A stretch of DNA of 64,000 nt from Panorpa germanica (GCA_963678705.1 OY783204.1:10364759-10428758); one strand, 5' to 3'; positions 35,981 to 48,079 are shown, numbered from the stretch's first letter. The notes: generated by a model from the sequence alone, not told the origin. Numbers and translations: made by a program.

Positions 35981-37104
35981 TCTTGACTTTAACCTCTTTA
36001 TTTGTAATACATTTATAAATTAAATAATATGAAAAGAATAAATTTTAATTTTAGTAATTGTTGAGTTTTATTTTATTTATTTTTTTGAATTTTATATTTT
36101 TAAATAACAAATCAAAGCAAAATAAATGAAATATAAGAATGACGTATAATAAAATTCGCATTCAGACAGAAACAAAATGAAAATTATGTCAGTTTTTAGG
36201 TTACAGTTACTCGAATATTACTACACTTGCCTTCTTTTCTTTAATAAACTAACAACAGACTCGTGTCCCTGCAATACACCTAAATTATTCGAACGTGAGG
36301 AATGATCTTGACCTTAAACTCTTTAATTGTAATACATATATAAATTAAATAATATATGTAATAAAATAATATGGAAAAAATAAATTTTAATTTTAGTAAT
36401 TATTGAGTTTTATTTTATTTTTCTTTAATTTTTTTTTAAAGATATTTTAATTGCAAAAATTATTATTTACTAAACGAAGAATATAAATAGAAGTAAAAAT
36501 TTCGCATAAAAACATAAAATTTATCATATTCCTCAATTGAAAGTGTATGTTTACAAATTTTATATTTATCCACTTTATACGTTTATTAATTTTCTATAAG
36601 GCACCAAATGTGCTCTCTAAACATTTATAAAATTTGACTAATGAACCAGATCCACGTTGCTACAAGTTTTTTTCAATAATGCTATTACTAAAATAATTTG
36701 AATTTATAAATTCAATTAATAAATACTAAAGAATAAATGAAATATAATAACAGTTGATGACAATTTAATAAATCATCGATAAGGCTTACATTTTTAGTAC
36801 CACTTGGCGTTAATTTTTGATGCATAATAGGGAATATGCACATTTTAATATTTATAAAAATTTAAAGTTGAAGTAGCTTATTGGTTATTAGTTGGAATAT
36901 AAGGAGTGTGGTCTAAAGATAAGCGCTTCACTATAGTAGGTCGGGGAAAGTTTAACTCAGGTATATTATTACTCGACTGTTCTGCCCTCTTTAGAAACAA
37001 TTTAATATTTAGTTTAGTCCTAGACACGACACGAATAACATCGTATCTCGTAGAATTTATTAACTTTTAAAAAAAATTATTTGCAAATCTGACATTTGAG
37101 GAAA
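35981..37104 (+). repeat. Spacer B0-B1
   Basis: Standard unit spacer: 3' untranslated region with AATAAA, the decayed second gene tail near 36262-36420, and the upstream block with ATTGG and GGAATATAAGG near 36877-36903. No other gene seen. Confidence 0.6.
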
Positions 37105-37753
37105 ATGGCTCATTACAATGTGCCTTTACCTAAGCCAAGATTGGAATGGTAAAAAATATTTTATTATTTATAGTTTTATTCTTTTATTTATTATCCTAAT
37201 AATGATTGAATTGATTTTTGTAGGCAGTATAGACCAGAACTATTTATGTATAAATTAAGCTAGGCCGAGAGGGCTTTGTACAACAACGTACAAAGCTCTT
37301 AAACCAAAGCAAATTCACAAAGATTGGCCTATGATCGAGATGTCAGTTCATTTGTTCAGTTCATTATTAGTATAACGTAAACAATACTTTTAAAGTGTAA
37401 TTAGCATAATCGTATAATGTATTAATTCTATGTTTCAGATATGTTCCATTGAAGTAAATCGTCCGCCCAACTTTAAAAATAAGCTTCGTTGCATGTCCCG
37501 CTTAGTAACAAGAAATCTTAAAAACACGGATGATATTGACGTAATGATGTAAGCTCTGGCGTTGAAGTTTAAATCGAAAAAATTACATCCAGCTAGAAGA
37601 CGTGTTCTGAGGTTCAAAGAGTTATTGTCTGCAAGAAAGCAGGTAAAGATCAACACGAAAGTTGAAACTTTAGAATGTGGTCATTTGTGTGCTGTATTAT
37701 ATGCGGAAAAGTGTCCCTGCAATGCACCTACTTTATGGAAACGTGAGGAATAA
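37105..37753 (+). pseudogene. Array unit B1: copy with three stops
   Basis: Exon 1 is 37105-37148, exon 2 37224-37341 and exon 3 37439-37753. Exon 2 has TAG at Leu 28 and TAA at Trp 41. Exon 3 has TAA at Lys 92. The donor of intron 2 is GTCAGT instead of GTAAGT. The Cys/His tail and the hairpin are kept. Confidence 0.75.
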
Positions 37754-38217
37754 TCTTGACTTTAACCTCTTTAATTGTAATACCTTTATAAATTAAATAA
37801 TATGAATAGAATAAATTTTAATTTTAGTAATTGTTGAGTTTTATTTTATTTTTTTTTTAATTTTATATTTTTTAAATAACAAATCAAAGCAAAATAAATG
37901 AAATATAAGAATGACGTATAATAAAATTCGCATCTAGACAGAAACAAAATGAAAATTAGGTCAGTTTTTAGGTTACGGTTACTCGAATATTACTACACTT
38001 GCCTTCTTTTCTTCAATAAACTAACAACGGACCCGTGTCCCTGCAATACACCTAAATTATGGAAACGTGAGGAATGATCTTGACCTTAAACTCTTTAATT
38101 GTAATACATATATAAATTAAATAATATATGTAATAAAATAATCTGGAAAGAATAAATTTTAATTTTAGTAATTATTGAGTTTTATTTTATTTTTCTTTAA
38201 TTTTATTTTAAAGATAT
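37754..38217 (+). repeat. Start of spacer B1-B2, left of gypsy element 2
   Basis: 3' untranslated region and the second gene tail (about 38034-38185). The spacer is interrupted at ATAT (38214-38217), the target duplication of the gypsy element. Confidence 0.6.
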
Positions 38218-38802
38218 TGTTACGATTTGCCGAACAGACTTATTGAATTTTCTTAAAGTTTGGTATTTCGTTTAGAGCTTGTAAGTTAGTTTAGTTTTTC
38301 TATTGCAGGATAATAAAACAAATATTATTAATATACTTTAACTTTATTGATATATAAAAGTTCTACTAGAATTAGTGATTCACATTAAGTTATAAAAAGT
38401 AATTTAACCAACAATTAGTCTATCGATTATTCAGTGTTAATAGTTTGAAGGATAGACTGTGAATGATCTTCAGTACAAGATTTTCTTATAGGTAACTTTA
38501 GTGTGTGAGACAAAACATGTCCTGACTTGTTCATCTAGCTCTTGTTATCTCAAGTACCAAGGGTTGATTTAAAAGATACAGGCCCACACATCTAGCTGGG
38601 AATGTCTACATAAGTCAGTTCTCACATATGAAATTAATAGACTAATTTGAACACTTGATTTATCAGTAGATAAGTGCTTTGAAAACTTAAACCTACACGT
38701 AATACTTTGCAGATTTATTAGGGTACTCAACATTGCAGATCTATTAGTATACTCATGTGAAAATCATACTCTTCTAGCTTTAAATATATCCAGGATATAA
38801 CA
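38218..38802 (-). repeat. 3' LTR of gypsy element 2
   Basis: 585 bp beginning TGTTATATCC on the minus strand and ending CGTAACA. It looks identical to the 5' LTR except for a visible A/T difference in the seventh to eighth base region (CGATTTGC against CGTTTTGC). Confidence 0.92.
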
Positions 38803-38824
38803 TTCCTCCCTTCAAGCTTGAAGA
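38803..38824 (-). other. Polypurine tract of gypsy element 2
   Basis: GAAGGGAGGAA on the minus strand immediately before the 3' LTR, the expected plus-strand primer for reverse transcription. Confidence 0.75.
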
Positions 38825-39599
38825 ATATACTTTCACATGTTTTCTTTAATATAACATGTTACATGATAGTATGTTTAATGTGGCTAGCCACATGGTTTCT
38901 CTAAAGAGTACAAGTGTTTATGAAAGTGGATGAAATAAACATATTCGTACATAAGGGTTTGTGCAAGTCTCTTAAGATTAAAAATAATTACATTATTTAT
39001 TATATGAGATATCTTAAAGATATATCAAAGTAACGTCACTATAATGATCTGTAAATAGACAATAAAGTAAAATAGTTATGATAATGTAAAATAGTAAGCA
39101 TAAAATTCATTGCTATAACAGAAATAATATATAAAAATAATTAAACATAATAAAGTAGAATACAAAGTTTTAGGTCAATTGGAAATCAGTAAAATATTAA
39201 TAGTGATTTACAAAATAAAATTGATATAGTAATATAAAGATAGTAAGTATAAAGATGCATTATTACAATTATGATAATGTTTAACATATGATTAACATAT
39301 TAAGATAAAATTCTAAATTTTAATTAGTTAGGATTCTGCAAAATAATAATATTACTTAGAAACAAAATTACTATTTAATATTTATTAAAATTAAAGTTAT
39401 TATTCGTTGAGTGAGAATAAACATATTAAAAGTCCGAAGTTGAGTCTATTGTACTCAACAATATCATCATCCTCAGGTGTCTCACTATTCGAATGTCTTA
39501 TTGTCCTGACAATACTTGATTGTCTTTTAACACAATAGGGTGAAAATATATTACTTATAGAAACACAATTTTTATTATTAGGTTCACCCAAATTATCGT
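38825..39599 (-). other. Element 2 region before the 3' LTR
   Basis: AT-rich. A 63-codon minus-strand frame at 39400-39591 (acidic ETPEDDDIVEYNRL stretch) directly follows the env remnant and may be a decayed extension of it or noise. Nothing else seen. Confidence 0.3.
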
Positions 39600-39838
39600 T
39601 TAATTGCCCTTTTCAAATTTTAGAGCACTTGCATTTTTCCTTATATAACAAAACACTATAATTATTATGACACAAATCACTGAGTTTCCTTTTTGATGTC
39701 ATCTAGATTTCTATTGGCGTCACTCAGGTCGTTTAGATTTGCGTGATGTAAATCCAGTGGGTCGATGTCTTCGATTTCCTTCTTGGTTAAATCTTCACAA
39801 CAATCTATGTTTATTATTGAAAGATTGTTTTGTTTTGT
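39600..39838 (-). pseudogene. env C-terminal remnant of gypsy element 2
   Basis: Two adjacent minus-strand pieces in different frames. The first (ending at a TGA at 39677-39679) has an amphipathic stretch with HHANLNDLSDANRNL, typical of the region before the membrane anchor of errantivirus Env. The second (ending at 39600) has a strongly hydrophobic segment, VICVIIIIVFCYI, followed by a short basic tail. The rest of the gene is not recognisable upstream. A dead remnant. Confidence 0.55.
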
Positions 39839-41105
39839 TATGTTGCTGGTTCAGGTGAAACAAAATAAGTATTTCTCTCCTCACTTATGTAAATGTACTG
39901 ATAAGTAGGGATAATAAAGGATTAAACGTAGGGATGTTTAGTGGATATCGGTAAAGGATATACCTGATATTGATTATATTCAAATACTTCGACTAAAGGG
40001 ATTTCTAATACAAATATAGCTCTCTTGCAAAGTATGAACTTTAATTATTTGTTGATAATTATGTAATTCCTCAACATTATGGGGAAACTTAACCTTGTCT
40101 AGTTTCATTGGAATTTTATTTTAACTGTTTTTGCAAATCGGTTGAATTGATAGTACTACTGTGCAATATTTCGAGTATTGTGAATTCGTAAGAATAATTG
40201 TATAAAATAAGTAATAATACTGTAGTCGAGAGTAGTAAACCAACAAAATTTGCAATTACCCAACTATAAAATATTCTTAGTTGAATATTTCAGCAGAACA
40301 GCAATAAATGAGAAACATGTAATAATCCAGTCTATAATAATCCAATCTATCTAGAATATACTAACACCGTGTCAGCGTAATTACGATAATATCGTTGTAT
40401 TTATTTCAACTTATAATTTATGAAATGTTTATATGCAGGTGTATATACAGAATTAGATATATACCCTGTATTTAATTTGGACTTTATTTAGTAAAGTATA
40501 CATTTATTTATATAGCATTATTTTAATGTAAAGGTCATTCATGTTTGACATACTAAGATTAAATAGTGTTTTAGAATACTAGATATATTATATTTCTATT
40601 GCTTGTTAACATAACACAAGATTAGGGATGAATGCTGCACATCTGTTTACTATTCTAGTTACTAGTTAGGGTCGAATGACATATGAAGATATATATGTCT
40701 ATACGCATCTATGTATTAAGGGTTTACTAGGTCAACGTTCAGTATGTGTGTTTTTATGGTTATTTTGGTCTTTTCTGATGCAATAATTTTAAATAATAAC
40801 TTGAAACAAATAACACAATTGGAGCAAGTGACAAGATATAATTTATTTAATTTAAAATTTGTAAAGGAACAAATAGACAGAACGATAGAGTTCGGTTAAT
40901 TAAAAACACAAACAAAACTAATAAATTCTTTTTCTATAAAAGGACGACAAATTTGAATTGAGTTTAGGATAACATGTTCTTATACCAGGGATAATAAAAT
41001 ATATTATTTATTTAGTTTTATACATTCGGAAATGGTAAATAACGTTAGTTTAATTGGTGTTAACTTTGAATTGCGATATTTACTAATATCATTGACAACA
41101 AGAGG
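39839..41105 (-). other. Element 2 decayed region between pol and env remnants
   Basis: AT-rich with many stops in all frames. By position it should contain the rest of env. I see no convincing coding motif. Confidence 0.4.
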
Positions 41106-41330
41106 TTAACAAGAGGTTAATTTAAGATTGCTCTTGTGGGTTTTAATTATATCACCTTCACTATGTTGGATACTAACATTATCTTTAGGATGTATTTCAA
41201 CTAGTTTATATGGCCCTGTAAATCTACAAGAACTTTTATTGGCTCTTTCCTTGCCTTTTAAGTAAACTGTTTGGCTTACAGAGAACCTATCTGGTTTAAT
41301 GTTTTTGTCAAAATATTCCTTAGACTTTTC
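41106..41330 (-). pseudogene. Integrase C-terminal fragment of gypsy element 2
   Basis: A 74-codon minus-strand frame from a stop at 41331 to TAA at 41106. It contains VYLKGKERANKSSCRFTGPY, VEIHPKDNVSI and KTHKSNLKL, the layout of the small barrel domain at the end of Ty3/gypsy integrases. The catalytic core, RNase H and most of the reverse transcriptase that should precede it are missing. Confidence 0.75.
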
Positions 41331-42258
41331 TTATTCAATTTCTTGGTTTCCTATAAACCATTCATACCGATTTCCATTTTCGGCAATAACTCAATAATTT
41401 CATATACTTCATTTTTCAATACTTCATAGTATTAGCATAGTATTCAAATATCTGATAGTCAATAAATAACTCATAGCAAATCAAGAATACAATCTATTCT
41501 CTTTAATTTCTAGCTAGCACTCATATCAAATCTTTTTAAAATCATACGTCTATAACAACAATGCTACAATACTTTATGTTCAGGAAAAAAATCATTTTAA
41601 TAGCTCAACTATGTTACTCTTAAACAAAACTATCTTGACACCCTAGAATACGTTTACTGTTAAAATTATCCTTCCTATTTCCAAAATTTCTTATTGTTAT
41701 TTTATAAAATGATACTTATGATCTATTCTAACATTTAAATATTCTTATTCTATGCAACTTTAGTTCAATTAACAATCATCTTTATCCGATTTTCTAGTTA
41801 AAATACTATCTATTATTCTCTAATGTCTAACGGCAAATTAATCTGATTGACGCTTACTACTAATGTTTCCTTGAACATCGTCTTAATTAGAATCATGAAA
41901 TAAATGCTTAACTTAACAAGTGCGAAAATTCCTAAAATTAATCTTTTAAAATCACCTATCATTAATAAATCAATCAATTTACTCTGCAAATTATACTCTC
42001 CTTTTCTTAGAACAATAGCAATATTTTCTCTCTCAACATGTATATTTTCTTCTAGGCTTAAGCTAATAGTCTTCGCAACTATTCTATCTGTTACAGATTT
42101 CTTTACACCTTTTACATTTTCTGCAATTCTCTTTTCATCAATAATTATTTCGTTTATAGTGCCCTCACTTAATAAAACTTTATCGTCGCGGCTAGAATCT
42201 ATTTTTTCTAACTCTTTATCAATTATACTTTTGTGCATATTCTCACATAGTTTATCTA
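41331..42258 (-). repeat. Foreign module in element 2, shared with element 1
   Basis: Closely matches 13620-14655 of element 1, without the tandem repeats there. Its left end is at a TTTTCTTATTC stretch next to the integrase fragment. Its right end is at a GATAAACTA sequence inside the reverse transcriptase. It includes the end of the chimeric pol frame (41813-42258) and about 480 bp of non-coding DNA. Confidence 0.8.
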
Positions 42259-43755
42259 GAATATTATAAATTAAAGGTAGCGGGTATTCGTCTCCAACGG
42301 TAACCTCATTTAATTTCCTATAATCAATACCCATTCGCCATTTGGCTTTGCCTGATTTGTCTAACTTTTTTGGAAAGACCCACACAGGTGAAGACCAAGG
42401 ACTATCTGAATGTTGTATTATTTCTTGGGCTAGGAGTTTGTCGATTTGTGATTTTACTTCAGCACGATGGATTTGTGGATATCTATACGACTTTGTACAT
42501 ATGGGATTATAATTAGTGACTGTTATTTTGTGCTTTATTTTATTTGTAAAGCTTAAATTATCACCTTCTAAGAAGAATATATCACTGTATTCGTGAATTA
42601 AACTTTGTGTTACTAAAAATTCCTTTTTATTTAAATGGTCTAACTGAACACTATCATTCAGATTATCCATTCTTGAATTAAAATTATTTTCATAATTTCT
42701 AAAATTAAAGATTTCAAACATATTATCTAGTGACGGACTACTCAAATTTTCAGTAGACGGACACGTATTTATATTGTTTAAATTATCTTGGTTTATATTA
42801 GAATCAGTTTTTTCCTTTAAATTAAAATTTTCAAACACTCCCTTATTCATTGTACTCAAATTATCAGTACCTGAACATGTGGTAGTATTGTTTGAATTAG
42901 TTATGTTAGGGTTAATTTCCTTAACATTAAAAATTTCAAACGAATCACTCAGCAATACCGATAACCTCAAATTATCAGGTTCCAGGTATACAGGTGTATC
43001 ATTTGTATTTATTACTTTAGTTTTGAAATGATTATTTTTAATCTTTACTAAAGCATTAGGTATTATTATACCCTTATTATTATAGCGTTCCATATGATAA
43101 TCGCCATTTATTTTATTGATGTGAAATGTAACAATTTGTTTACATCTGGGAATTAATTTAATATTTACTGATTCTTTAGTAATTAACCCTACTGGGTTAT
43201 CCAAATTAAAAGACAAATTAAATTTTTTGTCTTTGGCTTCCAATATTTTCATTGGTAAGTCCACTTTAGCATGGATTTTATTTAAAAAGTCCATACCTAA
43301 TAATCCATCGTATTTTGAACTAAAATCACATATATAAAAGGTTATAGGTTCTTTAAATTCTGGTAGAGAAAGGTCGATTGACCTATTGACAACACGAGTT
43401 GAATTCAATGCTATTAGGGTTACTTTTACTGTTCGTATGCTATTTAAATTCACACGTAAAGCAGTTAATAAACCGTTATTGACTAAGGAGCATTTGCTGC
43501 CTGTATCAATTAAAAATTTAGCATTCCATTCTTTAATGTATAAATAAGGCAACTCATTATCGTTGTTTAGATTAACGTCGGAACTTAGCATTTCAAATGT
43601 TATTTTCTTATTGTTAGATTTTAAATTTCTACCCTTCTTAGATACTCTATTTGATTTTAGTTTGGTGGGATTATTAGTATATATATTTTTATTTAATGTC
43701 TCTAATTCATTTGGGGAGGCTCCTGAGACAAGGAGTCCTCCTCCAGACAGTTTAA
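41813..43755 (-). CDS. Chimeric pol frame: protease, start of RT, orphan tail
   Basis: The frame is open from the gag overlap; the first Met is at 43591 (592 codons), but expression is more likely by -1 shifting from gag near 43750. Counting from that Met, an aspartic protease is seen at 22-100 with FLIDTGSKC and the YDGLLGMDFL motif. A long linker follows, then the start of a Ty3/gypsy reverse transcriptase (SPWSSPVWVFPKK, WRMGIDYRKLN, YPLPLIYNILDKL). The catalytic YxDD region is absent. At DKL the frame passes without a stop into a 148-residue tail with a hydrophobic segment (LILGIFALVKLSIYFMILI), shared with element 1. Reverse transcriptase and integrase activity must be lacking. Confidence 0.85.
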
Positions 43756-44715
43756 ATGATGGCTGTCTTGAGACTTGTTAACTTTATTTATTTTTGCAAA
43801 ACAGCTATCTTCCAAGTGTCCTAATTTTCGACAAAAGGTACATATATTGCTATTTCTGCTCTGACCAGAGGTGCTAGTATTATTGTTTACTAAATGAACA
43901 CTATTTTGTGTGCCGTAACTATTACTATTGCTAATTCTCTGCCCAGTACTACCACCAATCCTACAATTATTTGTATGATGATTTGTTTTTTTACAACGTT
44001 TGCAAAACAGTTTTGATTCTTGGATATTATCTTTAGACAAGGGGAAATTATCCCGAGATGCTGGGAAATTACTATTAATATGTTGGTGTAAAACGCTACG
44101 CGTATATGTGATATTTTCTTCGTCCATAATATAATTCAACGCGTCCGGGATGGATAATGGATTTTTAATCCGGACATAGGTTCCCAGAGGTTCATTAAGA
44201 CCGGCTAAGAATGTTTTAAGTGCCGTGCCTTTTACAATACCGCGTTGTACTTGCTTAATAGCGTCGGAATTCTTAGTAGCTAAAATACTTTCGCAAACGG
44301 AAGATTGTATTTTCATGATGCGGTTGCCAAATTCGCGAGGTGTTTCGTTTCTCTTTTGTGTAGAAATTACCAGATCTCTGTGCAGACTTTCAAAGTCTCT
44401 TTGATCTGAATAATTAATACTCAAATGATCGCGAATCTCTTGCCACGTATTTAAATTTAGTGAATTTATATCGCTTTTAGCATTTCCTTTTATTTTATTA
44501 TTTATACTTTGCAAGATTAACTTGTTTTGGAAACAATCGATGTTATTTTCATCGTAAAATTCATCATATATCAAATCACATGCATTTAAAAATTGATTTA
44601 ACTCGCTCTGCTTACCGTCATATTCAGGTATTGAGCTCAGGTATATAGGATTTAGGGTAGTGGTTTTTTGTTGGACTAATTCCGTAGAGGTAGTTGATGT
44701 TGTTGGGAGTGACAT
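43702..44715 (-). CDS. Gag of gypsy element 2
   Basis: An intact 337-codon frame on the minus strand. It starts MSLPTTSTTSTELVQQ, and an N-terminal region with LSSIPEYDGKQSELNQFLNA resembles the capsid of errantivirus Gag. Two CCHC zinc knuckles occur near residues 235-250 and 291-305 (CKRCKKTNHHTNNC and CTFCRKLGHLEDSC), which bind the element RNA. The end overlaps the pol frame. Gag forms the particle in which the RNA is copied. Being intact, it could still supply particles. Confidence 0.9.
   Translation of the reverse strand: MSLPTTSTTSTELVQQKTTTLNPIYLSSIPEYDGKQSELNQFLNACDLIYDEFYDENNIDCFQNKLILQSINNKIKGNAKSDINSLNLNTWQEIRDHLSINYSDQRDFESLHRDLVISTQKRNETPREFGNRIMKIQSSVCESILATKNSDAIKQVQRGIVKGTALKTFLAGLNEPLGTYVRIKNPLSIPDALNYIMDEENITYTRSVLHQHINSNFPASRDNFPLSKDNIQESKLFCKRCKKTNHHTNNCRIGGSTGQRISNSNSYGTQNSVHLVNNNTSTSGQSRNSNICTFCRKLGHLEDSCFAKINKVNKSQDSHHLNCLEEDSLSQEPPQMN
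43750..43756 (-). promoter_or_regulatory. Candidate -1 ribosomal frameshift site gag-pol
   Basis: The minus-strand heptamer TTTAAAC lies 48 bases before the gag stop and is in the required phase (T TTA AAC in the gag frame). Slipping back by one base leads straight into the pol frame, which is open from here to 41813. Confidence 0.65.
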
Positions 44716-45060
44716 TTTGGATTACACAAGTGAGAACAGGAAATAAACTTATTATTTGTTTTTGACTTACAGCGAGAGTATTATCTTCATCTGCGTACTG
44801 GTCCTTGTTGCTCGTATGCCGCAATTACACGTGCAAATACTTTTACTTTATGCACAAAGCCCCCACTTTTATAGGTACTGTTTAAATTGTTCACAATGTT
44901 TTTAACACCGTAAATACTTTTCAGGAATACACACAGTACACTTAGTTTAAGTTTGTGAAATATCTTTGTTTTATTATAACTTAATTTTGACTTTATTAAG
45001 TTAGTATTGGCTCGGAAAATGGTTTTCCCCGAATTTCACACACCTTACAATAGTTTTATA
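44716..45060 (-). other. Leader of gypsy element 2
   Basis: About 345 bases between primer site and gag. No upstream gene is supported; it should hold the packaging signal. Confidence 0.5.
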
Positions 45061-45080
45061 TATCCTACCGACTGCGCCAC
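45061..45080 (-). other. Primer-binding site of gypsy element 2
   Basis: TGGCGCAGTCGGTAGGATAT on the minus strand, next to the 5' LTR, the tRNA-Ser-type primer site known from the 17.6 and 297 group. Confidence 0.8.
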
Positions 45081-45665
45081 TGTTACGTTTTGCCGAACAG
45101 ACTTATTGAATTTTCTTAAAGTTTGGTATTTCGTTTAGAGCTTGTAAGTTAGTTTAGTTTTTCTATTGCAGGATAATAAAACAAATATTATTAATATACT
45201 TTAACTTTATTGATATATAAAAGTTCTACTAGAATTAGTGATTCACATTAAGTTATAAAAAGTAATTTAACCAACAATTAGTCTATCGATTATTCAGTGT
45301 TAATAGTTTGAAGGATAGACTGTGAATGATCTTCAGTACAAGATTTTCTTATAGGTAACTTTAGTGTGTGAGACAAAACATGTCCTGACTTGTTCATCTA
45401 GCTCTTGTTATCTCAAGTACCAAGGGTTGATTTAAAAGATACAGGCCCACACATCTAGCTGGGAATGTCTACATAAGTCAGTTCTCACATATGAAATTAA
45501 TAGACTAATTTGAACACTTGATTTATCAGTAGATAAGTGCTTTGAAAACTTAAACCTACACGTAATACTTTGCAGATTTATTAGGGTACTCAACATTGCA
45601 GATCTATTAGTATACTCATGTGAAAATCATACTCTTCTAGCTTTAAATATATCCAGGATATAACA
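45081..45665 (-). repeat. 5' LTR of gypsy element 2
   Basis: 585 bp, near-identical to the 3' LTR. It is followed by the target duplication ATAT, after which the array spacer continues in register. Confidence 0.92.
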
Positions 45666-46329
45666 ATATTTTAATTGCAAAAATTATTATTTACTAAACA
45701 AAGAATATAAATAGAAGTAAAAATTTCGCATAAAAACATAAAATTTATCATATTTCTAAATTGAAAGTGTATGTTTACAAATTTTATATTTATCCACTTT
45801 ATACGTTTATTAATTTTCTATAAGGCACCAAATGTGCTCTCTGAAAATTTATAAGATTTTAATAATGAACCAGATCCACGTTGCTACAAATTTTTTTCAA
45901 TAATGCTTTTACTAAAATAATTTGAATTTATAAATTCAATCAATAAATACTTAAGAATAAATGAAATATAATGACAGTTAATGACAATTTAATAAATCAT
46001 CAATAAGGCTTACATTCTTATTTAAACTTGGCGGTAATTTCTTGATGCATAATAGGGAATATGCACATTTTAATATATATAAAAATTTAAAGTTGAAGTA
46101 GCTTATTGGTTATTAGTTGGAATATAAGGGGTGTGGTCTAGAGTTAAGCGCTTCACTATAGTAGGTCGGGGATAGTTTAACTCAGGTATGTTATCACTCG
46201 ACTGTTCTGCTTTCTTTAGAAACAATTTATTATTTAGTTTAGTCCTAGACACGACACGATTAACATCGTATCTCGTAGAATTTATTAACTTAAATAAAAA
46301 ATTATTTGCAAATCTGACTTTTGAGGAAA
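45666..46329 (+). repeat. End of spacer B1-B2, right of gypsy element 2
   Basis: Continues the interrupted spacer. The upstream block of B2 with ATTGG and GGAATATAAGG is at 46101-46130. No gene. Confidence 0.6.
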
Positions 46330-46965
46330 ATGGCTAATTACAATGTGCCTTTACCTAAGCCAAGATTGGAATGGTAAGAAATATTTTATTATTTATAGTT
46401 TTATTCTTTTATTTATTATCTTAATATTGATTGAATTGATTTTAGCAGGCAGTATAGACCAGAACAGTTTATGTATAAATTAAGCTTGGCCTAAAGGGCT
46501 TTGAAAAACAACGTACAAATCTCTTGAGCCAAAGCAAATTTACAAAGATTGGCCTATGATCGAGATGTAAGTTCATTTGTTCAGTTCATTATTTGTATAA
46601 CGTAAACAATACTTTTAAAGTGTAATTAGCATAATCGTATAATGTATTAATTCTATGTTTCAGATATGTTCTATTGAAGTACCTTTAAAAATAAGCTTCG
46701 TTGCATGTCCCGCTTAGTAACAAGAAATCTTAAAAACACGGATGATATTGACGTAATGATGAAAGCTCTGGCGTTGAAGTTTAAATCGAAAAAATTACAC
46801 TCAGCTAGAAGACGTGTTCTGAGGTTCAAAGAGTCATTGTCTGCAAGAAAGCACGAAAAGATCAACACGGACGTTGAAACTTTAGAATGTGGTCATTTGT
46901 GTGCTGTATTATATGCGGACAAGTGTCCCTGCAATGCACCTACATTATGGAAACGTAAGGAATAA
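46330..46965 (+). pseudogene. Array unit B2: copy with stops and a 13-bp deletion
   Basis: Exon 1 is 46330-46373, exon 2 46449-46566 and exon 3 46664-46965. Exon 2 has TAA at Glu 30 and TGA at Trp 41, and the hairpin arms are mutated. Exon 3 lost about 13 bases after GAAGTA, which shifts the frame; the remainder from the central Met is open to the end. Confidence 0.75.
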
Positions 46966-48079
46966 TCTTTACTTCAACCTCTTTAATTGTAATACCTTTA
47001 TAAATTAAATAATATGAAAAGAATAAATTTTAAATTTAGTAACTGTTGAGTTTTATTTTATTTTTTTTAATTTTATATTTTTTAAATAACAAATTAAAGC
47101 AAAATAAATGAAATATAAGAATGACGTATAATAAAATTCGCATCTAGACAGAAACAAAATGAAAATTATGTTAGTTTTTAGGTTACAGTTACTCGAATAT
47201 TACTACACTTGCCTTCTTTTCTTCAATAAACTAAGAACAGACCCGTCACCCTGCAATACACCTAAATTATGGAAACGTGAGGAATGATCTTGACCTTAAA
47301 CTCTTTAATAGTAATACATATATAAATTAAATAATATATGTAATAAAATAATATGGAAAGAATACATTTTAATTTTAGTAATTATTGAGTTTTATTTTAT
47401 TTTTTTTAAATTTTATTTTAAGGATATTTTAATTGCAAAAATTATTATTTACTAAACAAAGAATATAAATAGAAGTAAAAATTTCGCATAAAAACATAAA
47501 ATTTATCATATTCCTAAATTAAAAGTGTATGTTTACAAATTTTATATTTATCCACTCTATACGTTTAATAATTTTCTATAAGGCACCAAATGTGCTCTCT
47601 GAAAATTTATAAGATTTGACTAATGAACCAGTTGCTACAACATTTTTTCAATAATGCTATTACTAAATTAATTTGAATTTATAAATTCAATCAATAAATA
47701 CTAAAGAATAAATGAAATATAATGACAGTTGATGACAATTTAATAAATCATCGATAAGGCTTACATTTTTAGTACCACTTGGCGTTAATTATTGATGCAT
47801 AATAGGGAATATGCACATTTAAATATATATAAAAATTTAAAGTTGAAGTAGCTTATTGGTTATTGGTTGGAATATAAGAAGTGTGGTTTAAAGATAAGCG
47901 CTTCAATATAGTAGGTCGGGGATAGTTTAACTCAGGTATGTTATCACTCGACTGTTCTGCCCTCTTTAGAAACAATTTAATATTTAGTTTAGTCCTAGAC
48001 ACGACACGAATAACATCGTATCTCGTAGAATTTATTAACTTTTAAAAAAAATTATTTGCAAATCTGACATTTGAGGAAA
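46966..48079 (+). repeat. Spacer B2-B3
   Basis: Standard spacer with the second gene tail near 47247-47405. It ends in the upstream block of the intact unit. No other gene. Confidence 0.6.
47851..47880 (+). promoter_or_regulatory. Promoter-like block of unit B3
   Basis: Two ATTGG motifs (inverted CCAAT boxes) at 47855-47859 and 47862-47866 are followed by TATAAG at 47873-47878, about 200 bases before the ATG. A GATAAGCGCTTCA stretch follows. The block is kept in most units but deleted in B9 and B11. The transcription start is not known. Confidence 0.45.

Larger units (their letters stand above)
38218..45665 (-). mobile_element. Errantivirus-like Ty3/gypsy element 2, chimeric and defective
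   Basis: 7448 bp on the minus strand with 585-bp LTRs and a 4-bp target duplication ATAT (38214-38217 and 45666-45669). From 5' to 3' it has LTR, tRNA-Ser-type primer site, gag, pol cut off in the reverse transcriptase, a foreign module of about 930 bp, an integrase C-terminus, env remnants, a polypurine tract and LTR. ATAT targets, this primer site and env remnants fit the 17.6/297/TED group of insect errantiviruses. Confidence 0.92.

Noticed and set aside
44624..44824. 66-codon minus-strand frame upstream of gag in element 2
   Set aside because: Overlaps the gag start in another frame and lies in the leader; no support.
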